A stretch of DNA of 64,000 nucleotides, from the NCBI GenBank assembly GCA_947446635.1, contig CANFHF010000005.1:24954-88953 (forward strand), in the 5' to 3' direction. Source of the DNA: Flavobacteriaceae bacterium (GTDB taxonomy: Bacteria; Bacteroidota; Bacteroidia; Flavobacteriales; Flavobacteriaceae). A program made the translations under genes and the position numbers. The notes under the pieces are model-generated. The model searched no databases. It was given only the letters and a program-made list of their open reading frames with translations, and was not told the DNA's origin. Of the stretch, positions 9,266 through 17,917 are shown in pieces (position 1 is the stretch's first letter; the number at the start of each line of letters is the position of its first letter).

Positions 9266-9898
9266 ATGAGCAATTTTATTACCAATCAAAACTGGAGATA
9301 CGCAACAAAGAAATTTAATGCTACCAAAAAAATCTCAACCCAAGATTTAAACACTTTAAAAGAAGCGATTCGCTTGAGTACTTCTTCCTATGGATTACAA
9401 CCTTACCAAGTTATAATTGTTGAAAATCCAGAATTAAGAGCGCAGTTGCTGCCTGCTGCCTATGGACAATCTCAAGTAATTGATGCTTCTCACCTAATTA
9501 TTTTCGCAAATGAAACTAATGTTGATGACCAAACGATTAACAAATACATCAATAGAATCAGCGAAACTAGAGGTATTCCTGCTGAATCTTTGGCTAGTTT
9601 TGGAGATTACATGAAAGGTGGAATTAATTCTATGCCACAAGATGTAAAAAACATTTGGGCTGCTAAACAAACCTATTTGGCTTTAGGAAATTTATTAAAT
9701 GCTGCTGCCGAATTAAAAATTGACATTACTCCAATGGAAGGTTTCGTTCCTGCAAAAGTGAATGAAATATTAGGTTTAGACAAACTAAACTTAAATGCTA
9801 CTTTAATGGCAACTATTGGATACCGTCATGAAGAAGATACAACCCAACATTACAAAAAAGTTAGAAAATCAAACGAAGAATTATTTATCACTCTATAA
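9266..9898 (+). CDS. Nitroreductase family NAD(P)H-dependent oxidoreductase
   Basis: This 210 aa flavin-binding nitroreductase resembles NfsB and dihydropteridine reductase-like enzymes. It has the early RYATKKFN segment, the STSSYGLQPYQVIIV FMN-contacting region and the C-terminal ATIGYRHEEDTTQ stretch. The family reduces nitroaromatics, quinones or flavins with NAD(P)H in the cytoplasm. Its place behind marR suggests induction by such compounds. The exact substrate is unknown. Confidence 0.9.
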   Translation: MSNFITNQNWRYATKKFNATKKISTQDLNTLKEAIRLSTSSYGLQPYQVIIVENPELRAQLLPAAYGQSQVIDASHLIIFANETNVDDQTINKYINRISETRGIPAESLASFGDYMKGGINSMPQDVKNIWAAKQTYLALGNLLNAAAELKIDITPMEGFVPAKVNEILGLDKLNLNATLMATIGYRHEEDTTQHYKKVRKSNEELFITL

Positions 9899-9930
9899 TT
9901 ATTAATCCACAAACAAAAAATCCAAAAACA

Positions 9931-10497
9931 ATGAAAAATTTAAAAGCAATTACATTAGCATTAGTAGTGGTTTTATCTACAGTATCCGTATCGGCTCAAA
10001 CTAAAAAAATTGATGCTACAAAAAGTTCCATCAATTGGGTAGGAAAAAAAGTCACTGGACAGCATAGCGGAACCGTAAATCTGAAAGACGGTACTTTAAT
10101 TTTCAAAGGTAAAAAATTAAAGGGTGGGAGTTTTACAGTAGACATGACCTCCTTAACTTCAACTGACCTTTCCGGAGAATACCAAGGTAAATTAAATGGC
10201 CATTTAAAATCGGAAGATTTCTTTGGAACAGAAAAATTCCCAACCGCAACTTTAATGTTCAAAAAAGTTGTAGCAAAAGGAGCTAATATATATAGTGTAA
10301 CAGGAGATTTGACTATCAAAGGAATAAAAAATCCTATAACTTTTGATTTAGCAACAACTGCAAATTCAGCAACCACAAAATTCAATGTGGACAGAACTAA
10401 ATATGACATTAAATATGGTTCTAAATCATTTTTCGATAGCATTGGAGACAAAGCAATTGACAATGAAATTGAATTATCAGTAGCCTTGGAATTTTAA
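9931..10497 (+). CDS. YceI family protein (secreted lipocalin-like)
   Basis: The 188 aa protein has an N-terminal signal peptide (about 22 residues, ending SVSA-Q) and a full YceI domain, an all-beta barrel that binds isoprenoid-like lipids in studied members. Conserved stretches include INWVGKKVTGQHSG near the start and DLTIKGIKNPITF in the second half. It would act in the periplasm. It is last in the marR-nitroreductase group, a common association in Bacteroidota. Function beyond lipid binding is unknown. Confidence 0.9.
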   Translation: MKNLKAITLALVVVLSTVSVSAQTKKIDATKSSINWVGKKVTGQHSGTVNLKDGTLIFKGKKLKGGSFTVDMTSLTSTDLSGEYQGKLNGHLKSEDFFGTEKFPTATLMFKKVVAKGANIYSVTGDLTIKGIKNPITFDLATTANSATTKFNVDRTKYDIKYGSKSFFDSIGDKAIDNEIELSVALEF

Positions 10498-10545
10498 TTT
10501 TTGAAAAATAATAAAATTTAAAAATACTATTTTTTTTTATTTTGT

Positions 10546-10575
10546 TTGGATTATCAAATTTCATTTATATATTTG
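10546..10575 (+). promoter_or_regulatory. trp operon promoter
   Basis: A -33 TTG (10546-10548) and a perfect -7 TATATTTG (10568-10575) are separated by 19 bases, an ideal Bacteroidota sigma-ABfr promoter. The start of transcription would fall at about 10579-10582, almost on the leader peptide ATG at 10580. Confidence 0.8.
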
Positions 10576-10579
10576 TGGA

Positions 10580-10636
10580 ATGAAAACAATTACAAACAAT
10601 ACTTGGTGGTGGAGTAACTTACGTCAATCGTCGTGA
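10580..10636 (+). CDS. trpL: trp operon leader peptide (TrpL)
   Basis: An 18-codon frame reads MKTITNNTWWWSNLRQSS and stops at TGA 10634-10636. Three consecutive Trp codons (TGG at 10604-10612) sit just upstream of mutually exclusive RNA hairpins and of trpE. In ribosome-mediated attenuation, stalling at these codons when charged Trp-tRNA is scarce lets an antiterminator form. The start lies about 4 bases after the -7 box, so the transcript has essentially no 5' leader and the peptide is probably translated from a leaderless mRNA (inference). A chance WWW run in this exact position is very unlikely. Confidence 0.88.
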   Translation: MKTITNNTWWWSNLRQSS

Positions 10637-10700
10637 TTAAAGCTCCTATAGTATTGTAAACTATAAATATAAAAGGCTTGTCATCACGACAGGCCTTTTT
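10611..10700 (+). promoter_or_regulatory. trp attenuator: protector, antiterminator and terminator structures
   Basis: Three competing pairings are visible. Protector (1:2): GGAG 10611-10614 with CTCC 10643-10646, plus inner CTT/AAG and ACG/CGT pairs. Antiterminator (2:3): GTCGTGAT 10630-10637 with ATCACGAC 10683-10690, extended by AAGC 10640-10643 with GCTT 10676-10679. Terminator (3:4): 10671-10682 with 10688-10699, 12 bp including one G-U pair, a 5-base loop and a T run. A small hairpin (TATAGT 10647-10652 / ACTATA 10660-10665) brings regions 2 and 3 together. A ribosome at the leader stop codon would cover region 2 and favour termination; one stalled at the Trp codons would free it. Confidence 0.85.
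10671..10700 (+). terminator. Attenuator terminator hairpin of the trp operon
   Basis: A 12-bp stem with one G-U wobble (AAAAGGCTTGTC / GACAGGCCTTTT), loop ATCAC, then a T tract. It sits between the leader peptide and trpE. Confidence 0.88.
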
Positions 10701-10759
10701 TTATTCCCGACCGAGCCATGTGAATGGAAGGGAGTCAAAATGAAATTGAAATAATAACA

Positions 10760-12166
10760 ATGAAAATGAAAACATTTGTTCTAAATACAAATTACAAACA
10801 AATCCTTGCCGATACGATTACACCCGTAAGCGTATATTTTAAAATTCGGGATCAATTCCCCAATAGTGTATTACTCGAAAGTAGCGATTATCACGGGAAC
10901 GACAATAGCTTTTCTTACATCTGTTGCAACCCAATTGCGTCCATAAAAATAGAAAACGAAACCATCTACAAAACCTTTCCTGACGGGAGTTTTGAAAACA
11001 GTTCTATTGATTCAACCACTAATATTCCACAGGTAATTCAAGAGTTTTCAGGACAATTCAAATCAGAAAAAACCAATTTCAAATTCATCAATAATGGTTT
11101 GTTTGGGTACATTTCTTATGATGCCGTTCGTTATTTCGAAAAAGTGCCTATTGCCAAAAAAGGAAATAGCAATACTATTCCGGATGTGTATTATGCGGTA
11201 TACCAAAACATCATAGCCATCAACCATTTCAAGAACGAAGCTTATATTTTCTGTCATAGTCTAGACGGAAGAAACAATATTTCGGAAATCGAACAATTGT
11301 TGCAATCCCGAAACATTGCTTCTTATCAATTTTCAAAAGAAGGAGATGGTTTTTCCAACTTGACTGACGAAGAATTCAAGCATAATGTGGCTTTGGCCAA
11401 AAAGCACTGTTATAGAGGAGATGTTTTCCAATTGGTTTTGTCAAGAAGATTCACCCAAGGTTTTAAAGGAGATGAATTCAATGTTTACAGAGCGTTGCGA
11501 AGCATCAATCCTTCACCCTATTTGTTCTTTTTTGATTATGGTGATTTCAAAATATTTGGCTCTTCTCCCGAAGCCCAAATTATCGTCAAAAACCGAAAAG
11601 CAGAAATTCACCCCATCGCAGGAACATTTAGAAGAACTGGTGATGACGAAAAAGACGCTGTCTTGGCCAAAAAATTATCAGAAGACAAAAAAGAGAATAG
11701 CGAACACGTGATGCTGGTCGATTTAGCTAGAAACGATTTGAGCCGAAACGGTCACGATGTCAATGTGGAAAAATACCGTGAAGTGCAATTTTTCTCCCAT
11801 GTGATTCATTTGGTTTCAAAAGTAACAGGACATTTACATGAGAAAGCCACCACCATGCAAGTCGTTGCCGATACTTTCCCCGCGGGAACATTAAGCGGAG
11901 CCCCAAAACACAGAGCGATGCAACTCATCGAAGAATACGAAAAAACCAATCGGAATTTTTATGGTGGAGCTATTGGTTTTATGGATTTTGAAGGTAATTT
12001 TAATCACGCGATAATGATTAGGACTTTTCTGAGTAAAAACCACCAATTGCATTGTCAAGCAGGCGCGGGAATTGTCGCCGATTCAGACGAGGAAAGCGAA
12101 ATGCAGGAAGTTTATAATAAATTGAGAGCCCTGAATGCGGCTTTGGATTTAGCAGAAACCATTTAA
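10760..12166 (+). CDS. trpE: Anthranilate synthase component I
   Basis: TrpE converts chorismate to anthranilate using ammonia supplied by TrpG, the first committed step of tryptophan synthesis. Motifs include LLESSDYH near the N-terminus (the LLES element for feedback inhibition by Trp), HPIAGT (about residue 285; Ala where PabB has Lys), VDLARNDLSR and AGTLSGAPK. The frame is open back to 10724, but ATG at 10760 or 10766 (MKMKTF / MKTF) matches the family N-terminus; 10760 gives 468 aa. It is the first structural gene after the attenuator. Confidence 0.95.
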   Translation: MKMKTFVLNTNYKQILADTITPVSVYFKIRDQFPNSVLLESSDYHGNDNSFSYICCNPIASIKIENETIYKTFPDGSFENSSIDSTTNIPQVIQEFSGQFKSEKTNFKFINNGLFGYISYDAVRYFEKVPIAKKGNSNTIPDVYYAVYQNIIAINHFKNEAYIFCHSLDGRNNISEIEQLLQSRNIASYQFSKEGDGFSNLTDEEFKHNVALAKKHCYRGDVFQLVLSRRFTQGFKGDEFNVYRALRSINPSPYLFFFDYGDFKIFGSSPEAQIIVKNRKAEIHPIAGTFRRTGDDEKDAVLAKKLSEDKKENSEHVMLVDLARNDLSRNGHDVNVEKYREVQFFSHVIHLVSKVTGHLHEKATTMQVVADTFPAGTLSGAPKHRAMQLIEEYEKTNRNFYGGAIGFMDFEGNFNHAIMIRTFLSKNHQLHCQAGAGIVADSDEESEMQEVYNKLRALNAALDLAETI

Positions 12167-12254
12167 AACTAGATAACAGATAATACAGTTAAGAATTAAA
12201 TGTTAAACGGAAGAAACGCATAACCCTTAACTCACAACATTCAACTTAAAAAAA

Positions 12255-12821
12255 ATGAAAAAAATACTAGTCATAGACAATTACGATAGTTTCACTTATA
12301 ATTTGGTGCATTATCTCGAAGATTTAAATTGTGAAGTTACCGTTTACAGAAACGATGAATTTGACATTGATGAAATCTCAGTTTTCGATAAAATATTGCT
12401 TTCCCCAGGGCCTGGAATTCCTGATGAGGCGGGATTATTAAAAGCCGTAATTGCCAAATATGCATCAACCAAAAGTATTCTTGGGGTTTGCCTTGGACAA
12501 CAGGCAATCGGAGAAGTTTTTGGAGGAACGCTTTCTAATTTGGACAAAGTGTATCATGGCGTAGCGACCATGGTCAAAACATCGGTTGACGATGAGCTTT
12601 TATTCGAAGGTTTAGGAAATGAATTTGAAGTAGGACGCTATCATTCTTGGGTTGTCGATGTCGAATTACCTGAAGTTTTAGAAGCCACTTCTTTCGACGA
12701 AAATGGCCAAGTAATGTCATTGCGCCACAAAACTTTCGATGTGCGCGGCGTACAATTTCACCCTGAAAGTGTGTTAACACCAAACGGAAAGAAGATTCTT
12801 GAAAACTGGGTTAAAAATTAG
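12255..12821 (+). CDS. trpG: Anthranilate synthase component II (glutamine amidotransferase)
   Basis: This 188 aa class I glutamine amidotransferase releases ammonia from glutamine for TrpE. The oxyanion loop SPGPG, nucleophile Cys79 in GVCLGQQ, and His169/Glu171 in FHPESVL form the complete catalytic set. It lies 88 bases after trpE. Because pabB (3198-4484) has no nearby amidotransferase partner, this subunit may also serve PabB for folate; that is inference. Confidence 0.95.
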   Translation: MKKILVIDNYDSFTYNLVHYLEDLNCEVTVYRNDEFDIDEISVFDKILLSPGPGIPDEAGLLKAVIAKYASTKSILGVCLGQQAIGEVFGGTLSNLDKVYHGVATMVKTSVDDELLFEGLGNEFEVGRYHSWVVDVELPEVLEATSFDENGQVMSLRHKTFDVRGVQFHPESVLTPNGKKILENWVKN

Positions 12822-12835
12822 TCGTAAAACATATT

Positions 12836-13672
12836 TTGAATAAACTGAAAATCAATATTATAATTTCTTGTTTTTTTATTTTTAGCTTCCTTTCTTGCAT
12901 TCAAAAGAAGGAGCAAAAAATAGAAGTATTAACTATTGCCCAAACCGAAATTAAATTGGATTTATTGGATTTGCAGAAAAAAAACAGGCTTGGAAAAGAC
13001 ACCATTGTAATAATCGCAAATGATCCTGTTTATCATAAACTGAAGAAATACAATGCCGTGAGTGCATCACTTTTGATTAAAAATGAAATTGATTTAACGA
13101 AAATTGACCCAAAAAATACGAAAATAGTGTTTGAATGCATCGATGGTTATAAACCCGAAATGCCTTTGGAGTTGTTTTTAAATGCAAATCCTTACTTGGC
13201 TTACCGAGATATTGATGCACCAAAAGATTCGAATTGGGAAGCAATTATCAAGGACGGAAATGAAATGATTGCAGAACCGTTTTATATCGTTTATACTTCG
13301 GTTTCAGAAAAAGATACTCAGTATAAATGGCCTTATAATTTGGTGAGAATGAATCTTGAACCTTTGAATAAATCAACAATAGAATTATATCCGCTAAAAA
13401 GTAGAAAATTGGAATCTGGTTATACATTATTCAAAAGTCAATGCCTAACCTGTCACGCCATAAACGGAATTGGAGGAACAATGGGACCGGAACTAAATTA
13501 TCCGAAAAGTGTTGCCGAATATTGGAAAGAAGATGAATTGGTTAATTATATCGTCAATCCGGCTTCTTATAGAAACAAAGTAAAAATGCCTACACTCGGA
13601 ATTACAAAACAACAATCCCAGAAAATTGTTGATTATTTAAAATATATGTCTGAAAATAAAAAGAAATCATAA
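12836..13672 (+). CDS. Cytochrome c lipoprotein inserted in the trp operon
   Basis: The 278 aa protein begins with a lipoprotein signal (FSFLSC, lipidated Cys21) and ends with a class I cytochrome c domain: CLTCH haem-binding motif at residues 203-207 and a likely distal Met ligand in KMPTLG (Met251). Between them, about residues 50-190, is a domain I cannot name with confidence; its segments (DGYKPEMPLELFL, YKWPYNLV) loosely recall the sulfite-oxidase-like molybdopterin fold without cofactor residues. Start is TTG at 12836. It sits 14 bases after trpG and one base before trpD, so it is transcribed with trp genes although no role in tryptophan synthesis is apparent. Confidence 0.8.
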   Translation: MNKLKINIIISCFFIFSFLSCIQKKEQKIEVLTIAQTEIKLDLLDLQKKNRLGKDTIVIIANDPVYHKLKKYNAVSASLLIKNEIDLTKIDPKNTKIVFECIDGYKPEMPLELFLNANPYLAYRDIDAPKDSNWEAIIKDGNEMIAEPFYIVYTSVSEKDTQYKWPYNLVRMNLEPLNKSTIELYPLKSRKLESGYTLFKSQCLTCHAINGIGGTMGPELNYPKSVAEYWKEDELVNYIVNPASYRNKVKMPTLGITKQQSQKIVDYLKYMSENKKKS

Positions 13673-13673
13673 A

Positions 13674-14666
13674 ATGAAAACCATCTTAAACAGACTCATC
13701 AATCACGAAATGCTTTCGGCAGCGGAGGCGAAAAATGTATTGGTTAACATCTCCAACGGAAATTATAATCCAAGCCAAATTGCTTCTTTTCTTACCGTTT
13801 ATATGATGCGAAGCATCAGTATAGAGGAACTTTCAGGTTTTCGGGAAGCCTTGTTGGAATTGTGTCTTCGTGTTGATTTATCAGCCTACAACACCATCGA
13901 TTTGTGTGGAACGGGAGGTGATGGAAAGGACACCTTCAATATTTCTACTTTAGCCTCTTTTGTGACCGCTGGAGCAGGAATTAAAGTGGCTAAACACGGT
14001 AATTATGGTGTTTCTTCCATTTCTGGATCGAGCAACGTAATGGAAAATTTAGGCGTAAAATTTAGTAATGACGTTAATTTCTTGGAAAAATGTGTGGATC
14101 AAGCCGGCATTTGCATTCTGCATGCGCCTCTTTTTCACCCTGCGATGAAAAACGTGGGACCTATTCGAAAAGAATTGGGAGTAAGAACCTTTTTCAATAT
14201 GTTGGGTCCTATGATAAACCCGTCGTTTCCCAAAAATCAATTAGTGGGTGTATTTAATCTTGAATTAGCAAGAATGTATGGGTATTTATACCAAAACACC
14301 GATAGAAATTATACCATTTTACATTCCTTAGATGGCTATGACGAAATTTCATTAACCTGTCCAACCAAATATATTTCAAATACCAAAGAGGGAACTCTAA
14401 ATCCTGACGATTTCGGCGTTCGGCAATTGATGCAAACTGAAATCGAAGGCGGAAAAACCATCGAAGCATCGGCAGAAATGTTTATGAATGTCATTTCTGG
14501 AAAAGGAACCGAAGCCCAAAGCAACGTGGTTTGTGCCAATGCGGCAATGGCAATGGCAACTGTTACAAAATGTACGCCACTTGAAGGTTTCGAATTGGCA
14601 AAAGAAAGTTTATTCTCCGGAAAAGGACTAGCAGCTTTGAAAAAATTACAAGAATTAAGTAGATAA
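13674..14666 (+). CDS. trpD: Anthranilate phosphoribosyltransferase
   Basis: TrpD joins anthranilate to PRPP to form phosphoribosyl-anthranilate. The 330 aa protein has the glycine-rich CGTGGDGKDTFNIST PRPP-binding motif (about residues 78-92), KHGNYGVSS and the GPMINPSFP segment. It starts one base after the cytochrome gene stop and is followed 2 bases later by trpC, showing tight operon packing. Confidence 0.96.
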   Translation: MKTILNRLINHEMLSAAEAKNVLVNISNGNYNPSQIASFLTVYMMRSISIEELSGFREALLELCLRVDLSAYNTIDLCGTGGDGKDTFNISTLASFVTAGAGIKVAKHGNYGVSSISGSSNVMENLGVKFSNDVNFLEKCVDQAGICILHAPLFHPAMKNVGPIRKELGVRTFFNMLGPMINPSFPKNQLVGVFNLELARMYGYLYQNTDRNYTILHSLDGYDEISLTCPTKYISNTKEGTLNPDDFGVRQLMQTEIEGGKTIEASAEMFMNVISGKGTEAQSNVVCANAAMAMATVTKCTPLEGFELAKESLFSGKGLAALKKLQELSR

Positions 14667-14668
14667 AA

Positions 14669-15448
14669 ATGAATATTTTAGATAAAATCATAATCGACAA
14701 AAAAAGAGAAGTCATTCTCAAGAAATCAATCATTCCGGTTTCGCAATTGGAGGAGTCGGCATTGTTTGGAAGAAAAACGATTTCTTTAAGCGCAAATTTA
14801 AAAAACAGCAATTCAGGAATTATAGCCGAACACAAACGCCGCTCGCCTTCCAAAGCTGAAATTAATTATAGCTTCACGGTGGAAGAAGTCGTAAAAGGAT
14901 ATGAAGATGCTGGTGCTTGCGGGATTTCAGTTCTTACCGATGGAAAATATTTTGGCGGTTCATTAGACGATTTACTATTGGCAAGAGCCTCGGTAAATAT
15001 TCCATTGTTGCGAAAAGAATTCATTGTGGACGAATACCAAATCATAGAAGCCAAAGCGCACGGTGCCGATTTGATTTTGCTTATTGCGGCAGTTTTGACA
15101 AGGGAAGAAATCAAAACATTGTCGAAATTTGCCAAAAGTTTAGGTCTAGAAGTATTATTGGAAGTTCATAATTCAGCCGAATTAGAAAAATCGATAATGC
15201 CCTCTTTGGATATGATTGGCGTAAACAATAGAAACTTAAAAACCTTCGAAGTGAGTTTGGATTTTAGTAAACAACTTGCCCACAAAATTCCAAATGATTT
15301 TGTAAAAGTTTCCGAAAGTGGCATTTCGTCCATCGAAGCCATCAACGAACTAAAACCCTATGGTTACAAAGGATTCCTAATTGGAGAAAACTTCATGAAA
15401 ACAGCAAATGCTGGTGAAGCGGCGAAAGAATTTATAAATCTGTTATAA
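14669..15448 (+). CDS. trpC: Indole-3-glycerol phosphate synthase
   Basis: This is a 259 aa (beta/alpha)8 barrel that closes the indole ring from CdRP. IAEHKRRSPSKAEI carries the catalytic Lys, LLRKEFIVDEYQI the second conserved Lys, and GVNNRNL and VSESGI the phosphate-binding loops. It is a stand-alone TrpC, not fused to TrpF as in enteric bacteria. Confidence 0.96.
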   Translation: MNILDKIIIDKKREVILKKSIIPVSQLEESALFGRKTISLSANLKNSNSGIIAEHKRRSPSKAEINYSFTVEEVVKGYEDAGACGISVLTDGKYFGGSLDDLLLARASVNIPLLRKEFIVDEYQIIEAKAHGADLILLIAAVLTREEIKTLSKFAKSLGLEVLLEVHNSAELEKSIMPSLDMIGVNNRNLKTFEVSLDFSKQLAHKIPNDFVKVSESGISSIEAINELKPYGYKGFLIGENFMKTANAGEAAKEFINLL

Positions 15449-15504
15449 GCCTTGAGCAAGAAAATCAGCCAAAAGTCAACAGCTAAAAACTTAAAGTAAG
15501 CAAA

Positions 15505-16122
15505 ATGAAACTCAAAATCTGCGGAATGAAATATCCCGACAATATTCTCGAAGTAGGCGAGCTCCTACCCGATTATATGGGCTTTATATTCTGGGATAAA
15601 TCAGCTCGTTATTTTGATGGAATCATTCCCGAATTACCAAAGTCAATCCAGAAAGTAGGTGTTTTTGTCGATGCTAATTTTGATGAAATTCTAGAAAAAA
15701 TAGAAAAATACGATTTGCAAGTTATCCAATTGCACGGACATGAATCGGCCGAATTTTGCAAAACATTAAAAAAAAATACACCAAAAGGGATAGATATCAT
15801 AAAAGTATTTTCAATTTTAGATACCTTTGACTTCGATTTGCTTAAACCGTTCGAAACAGGGTGTGATTATTTCCTTTTTGACACCAAAGGAAAACTACCT
15901 GGCGGAAACGGGAGCACTTTTGATTGGAAGGTTCTAGAAAACTATCCCTCAACAAAACCTTTTTTCTTGAGTGGTGGAATAGGAATTAATGAAATGAGTG
16001 CAGTAAATGAAATCTTGAAAACCAATTTGCCCCTTTATGCCATTGATATAAATAGTAAATTTGAAATCGAACCTGGATTAAAAAACATAGAATTATTAAA
16101 TATAATAGTGGAACGTTTTTAG
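15505..16122 (+). CDS. trpF: Phosphoribosylanthranilate isomerase
   Basis: The 205 aa barrel enzyme performs the Amadori rearrangement of PRA to CdRP. The N-terminal KICGMKY contains the catalytic Cys, and the acidic partner is in VFVDANF. Substrate-binding loops include [17 protein letters not shown] and [10 protein letters not shown]. It is slightly divergent in the N-terminal part but has all signature regions. It lies between trpC and trpB. Confidence 0.94.
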   Translation: MKLKICGMKYPDNILEVGELLPDYMGFIFWDKSARYFDGIIPELPKSIQKVGVFVDANFDEILEKIEKYDLQVIQLHGHESAEFCKTLKKNTPKGIDIIKVFSILDTFDFDLLKPFETGCDYFLFDTKGKLPGGNGSTFDWKVLENYPSTKPFFLSGGIGINEMSAVNEILKTNLPLYAIDINSKFEIEPGLKNIELLNIIVERF

Positions 16123-16139
16123 TTGTAGCGAAAATCAAC

Positions 16140-16167
16140 AACCCAGAACAAAAAACCCAGAACAAAA
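16140..16167 (+). repeat. Two tandem 14-bp units before trpB
   Basis: The unit AACCCAGAACAAAA occurs twice head to tail (16140-16153 and 16154-16167) in the trpF-trpB spacer, ending 11 bases before the trpB start. It is probably a small local duplication; no function is evident. Confidence 0.7.
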
Positions 16168-16178
16168 AACATAAAAAA

Positions 16179-17360
16179 ATGAGCTATCATGTTAATGAAA
16201 AAGGATTTTATGGCAACTTTGGCGGTGCCTTCATTCCTGAAATGCTGTATCCTAATGTTGAAGAATTACGTCAAAATTATTTAAAGATTAGTGCTGAACC
16301 TAGCTTTCAAGAAGAATTCAAATACTTACTTAAAGATTATGTAGGTCGTCCTACTCCACTCTATTTTGCAGAGCGTTTGTCAAAGGAATACAACACCAAA
16401 GTATATCTAAAACGAGAAGATTTATGTCATACGGGTGCCCATAAAGTAAACAACACTATTGGTCAAATTTTAATGGCTAAGAAATTAGGTAAAACCCGAA
16501 TCATTGCTGAAACTGGAGCGGGTCAACATGGTGTGGCAACTGCTACAGTATGCGCTTTGATGGGACTAGAATGTATTGTTTATATGGGAGAAGTTGATAT
16601 CAAACGTCAAGCTCCAAATGTAGCAAGAATGAAAATGCTTGGTGCTGAAGTACGCCCTGCTACATCAGGCTCTAAAACGCTAAAAGACGCTACTAATGAA
16701 GCAATTAGAGATTGGATTAACAATCCCGAAAATACCTATTATATCATTGGATCAGTTGTAGGACCGCATCCGTATCCAGATATGGTAGCGCGTTTTCAAG
16801 CTGTAATTTCAGAAGAAATTAAACAACAATTACTTGAAAAAGAAGGAAGGGAAAATCCTGATTATGTTGTGGCTTGTGTTGGTGGAGGAAGCAATGCTGC
16901 AGGAACTTTTTATCATTTCCTAGACGACCATGAGGTAAAAATCATTGCAGTTGAAGCTGCTGGTTTAGGCGTAGATTCTGGAGAAAGTGCTGCAACATCA
17001 GCTTTGGGAAAAATTGGTGTTATACACGGTAGTAAAACCCTTTTGATGCAAAGTGCTGATGGTCAAATTACCGAACCATATTCTATTTCTGCCGGATTAG
17101 ATTATCCAGGTGTTGGTCCTATGCACGCTCATTTATTTGAAACTAAACGTGCCGATTTTATTGCTATAACTGATGAAGATGCTATGAATTGGGGAATCAA
17201 ACTGTCAAAAACCGAAGGTATTATTCCTGCCATTGAAACTGCCCATGCCTTTGCTGTTTTAGACAAAATGAAATTCAAACCCGAAGATATAGTAGTCATC
17301 AATTTATCGGGTCGTGGAGACAAAGATTTGAATACGTATATTGATTATTTTAAATTATAA
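16179..17360 (+). CDS. trpB: Tryptophan synthase beta subunit
   Basis: TrpB condenses indole with serine using PLP. The 393 aa protein has the PLP lysine in [10 protein letters not shown] (about residue 91), the phosphate loop [10 protein letters not shown], and the conserved [12 protein letters not shown] segment. It is TrpB1-type, the form that pairs with TrpA. It is separated from trpA by a small unrelated gene. Confidence 0.97.
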   Translation: MSYHVNEKGFYGNFGGAFIPEMLYPNVEELRQNYLKISAEPSFQEEFKYLLKDYVGRPTPLYFAERLSKEYNTKVYLKREDLCHTGAHKVNNTIGQILMAKKLGKTRIIAETGAGQHGVATATVCALMGLECIVYMGEVDIKRQAPNVARMKMLGAEVRPATSGSKTLKDATNEAIRDWINNPENTYYIIGSVVGPHPYPDMVARFQAVISEEIKQQLLEKEGRENPDYVVACVGGGSNAAGTFYHFLDDHEVKIIAVEAAGLGVDSGESAATSALGKIGVIHGSKTLLMQSADGQITEPYSISAGLDYPGVGPMHAHLFETKRADFIAITDEDAMNWGIKLSKTEGIIPAIETAHAFAVLDKMKFKPEDIVVINLSGRGDKDLNTYIDYFKL

Positions 17361-17544
17361 TTAGACGTTACACTTTCCTGATAACGATCAGTAAGGCTAC
17401 ACGCTTTATGAATGAGATTGCTTCGTGCCCTGTAATGACGAGAGATTTCCTCCCAACCCTATAGCATATTGCAAGAACAAAAGTGCAAAAGCAAACTTTA
17501 TAGATTACTAAAAACCTGTTGGGTTGAGATTAAAAGAAAGAAAA
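17361..17544 (+). other. trpB-GGCT spacer with degenerate repeat-like sequence
   Basis: This 184-base spacer is the longest inside the trp operon. Around 17419-17452 it has a sequence (GATTGCTTCGTGCCC followed by TGTAATGACG) that looks like a decayed copy of a short dispersed intergenic repeat I associate with flavobacteria. No second copy occurs in the window, so the identification is tentative. Confidence 0.3.
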
Positions 17545-17865
17545 ATGGAAAATTTATTTGCTTACGGAACTTTAAAAGACAAAGATATTCAAGAAACTAT
17601 TTTTGGTCGTATTCTAATAGGAACTCCCGATAAATTGGTAGGTTATACCATTAAAGAAATACAAATAGAAGAAGAGTTTGGACTAGCTCAATATCCCATA
17701 ATCACGTTAACCCAAAATCCAGAGGATAGCATTAATGGAATGCTATATCAACTAAGTCAGAGAGAACTAGAATTAGCAGATACTTACGAAGGAATTCATT
17801 ACAAACGAATTCAAGTACAATTGCATTCTAACAAATTAGTATGGACTTATAGTGCAGCCATTTAA
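17545..17865 (+). CDS. Gamma-glutamylcyclotransferase-like (GGCT/AIG2 fold) protein in the trp operon
   Basis: This 106 aa single-domain protein starts with NLFAYGTLKD, the YGTL signature of the GGCT/AIG2 family, and has the acidic LADTYEGIHYKR segment containing the catalytic-type Glu. Family members cyclise gamma-glutamyl dipeptides or gamma-glutamylamines, but many are of unknown substrate. The ATG at 17545 fits the family start better than one at 17524. It lies between trpB and trpA, so it is presumably co-expressed with them without an obvious pathway link. Confidence 0.82.
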   Translation: MENLFAYGTLKDKDIQETIFGRILIGTPDKLVGYTIKEIQIEEEFGLAQYPIITLTQNPEDSINGMLYQLSQRELELADTYEGIHYKRIQVQLHSNKLVWTYSAAI

Positions 17866-17917
17866 ATTAGTAAAAAATAAGATTAAAACAGACACGGAAT
17901 CTGATTAAAACAGAAAA

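Noticed and set aside
10671..10700. Simple terminator for the yceI operon
   Set aside because: It overlaps alternative antiterminator pairing and follows a Trp-rich leader peptide with its own promoter, so attenuation explains it better.
17419..17452. Insertion sequence remnant in the trp operon
   Set aside because: No transposase frame or terminal inverted repeats; at most a degenerate short repeat.
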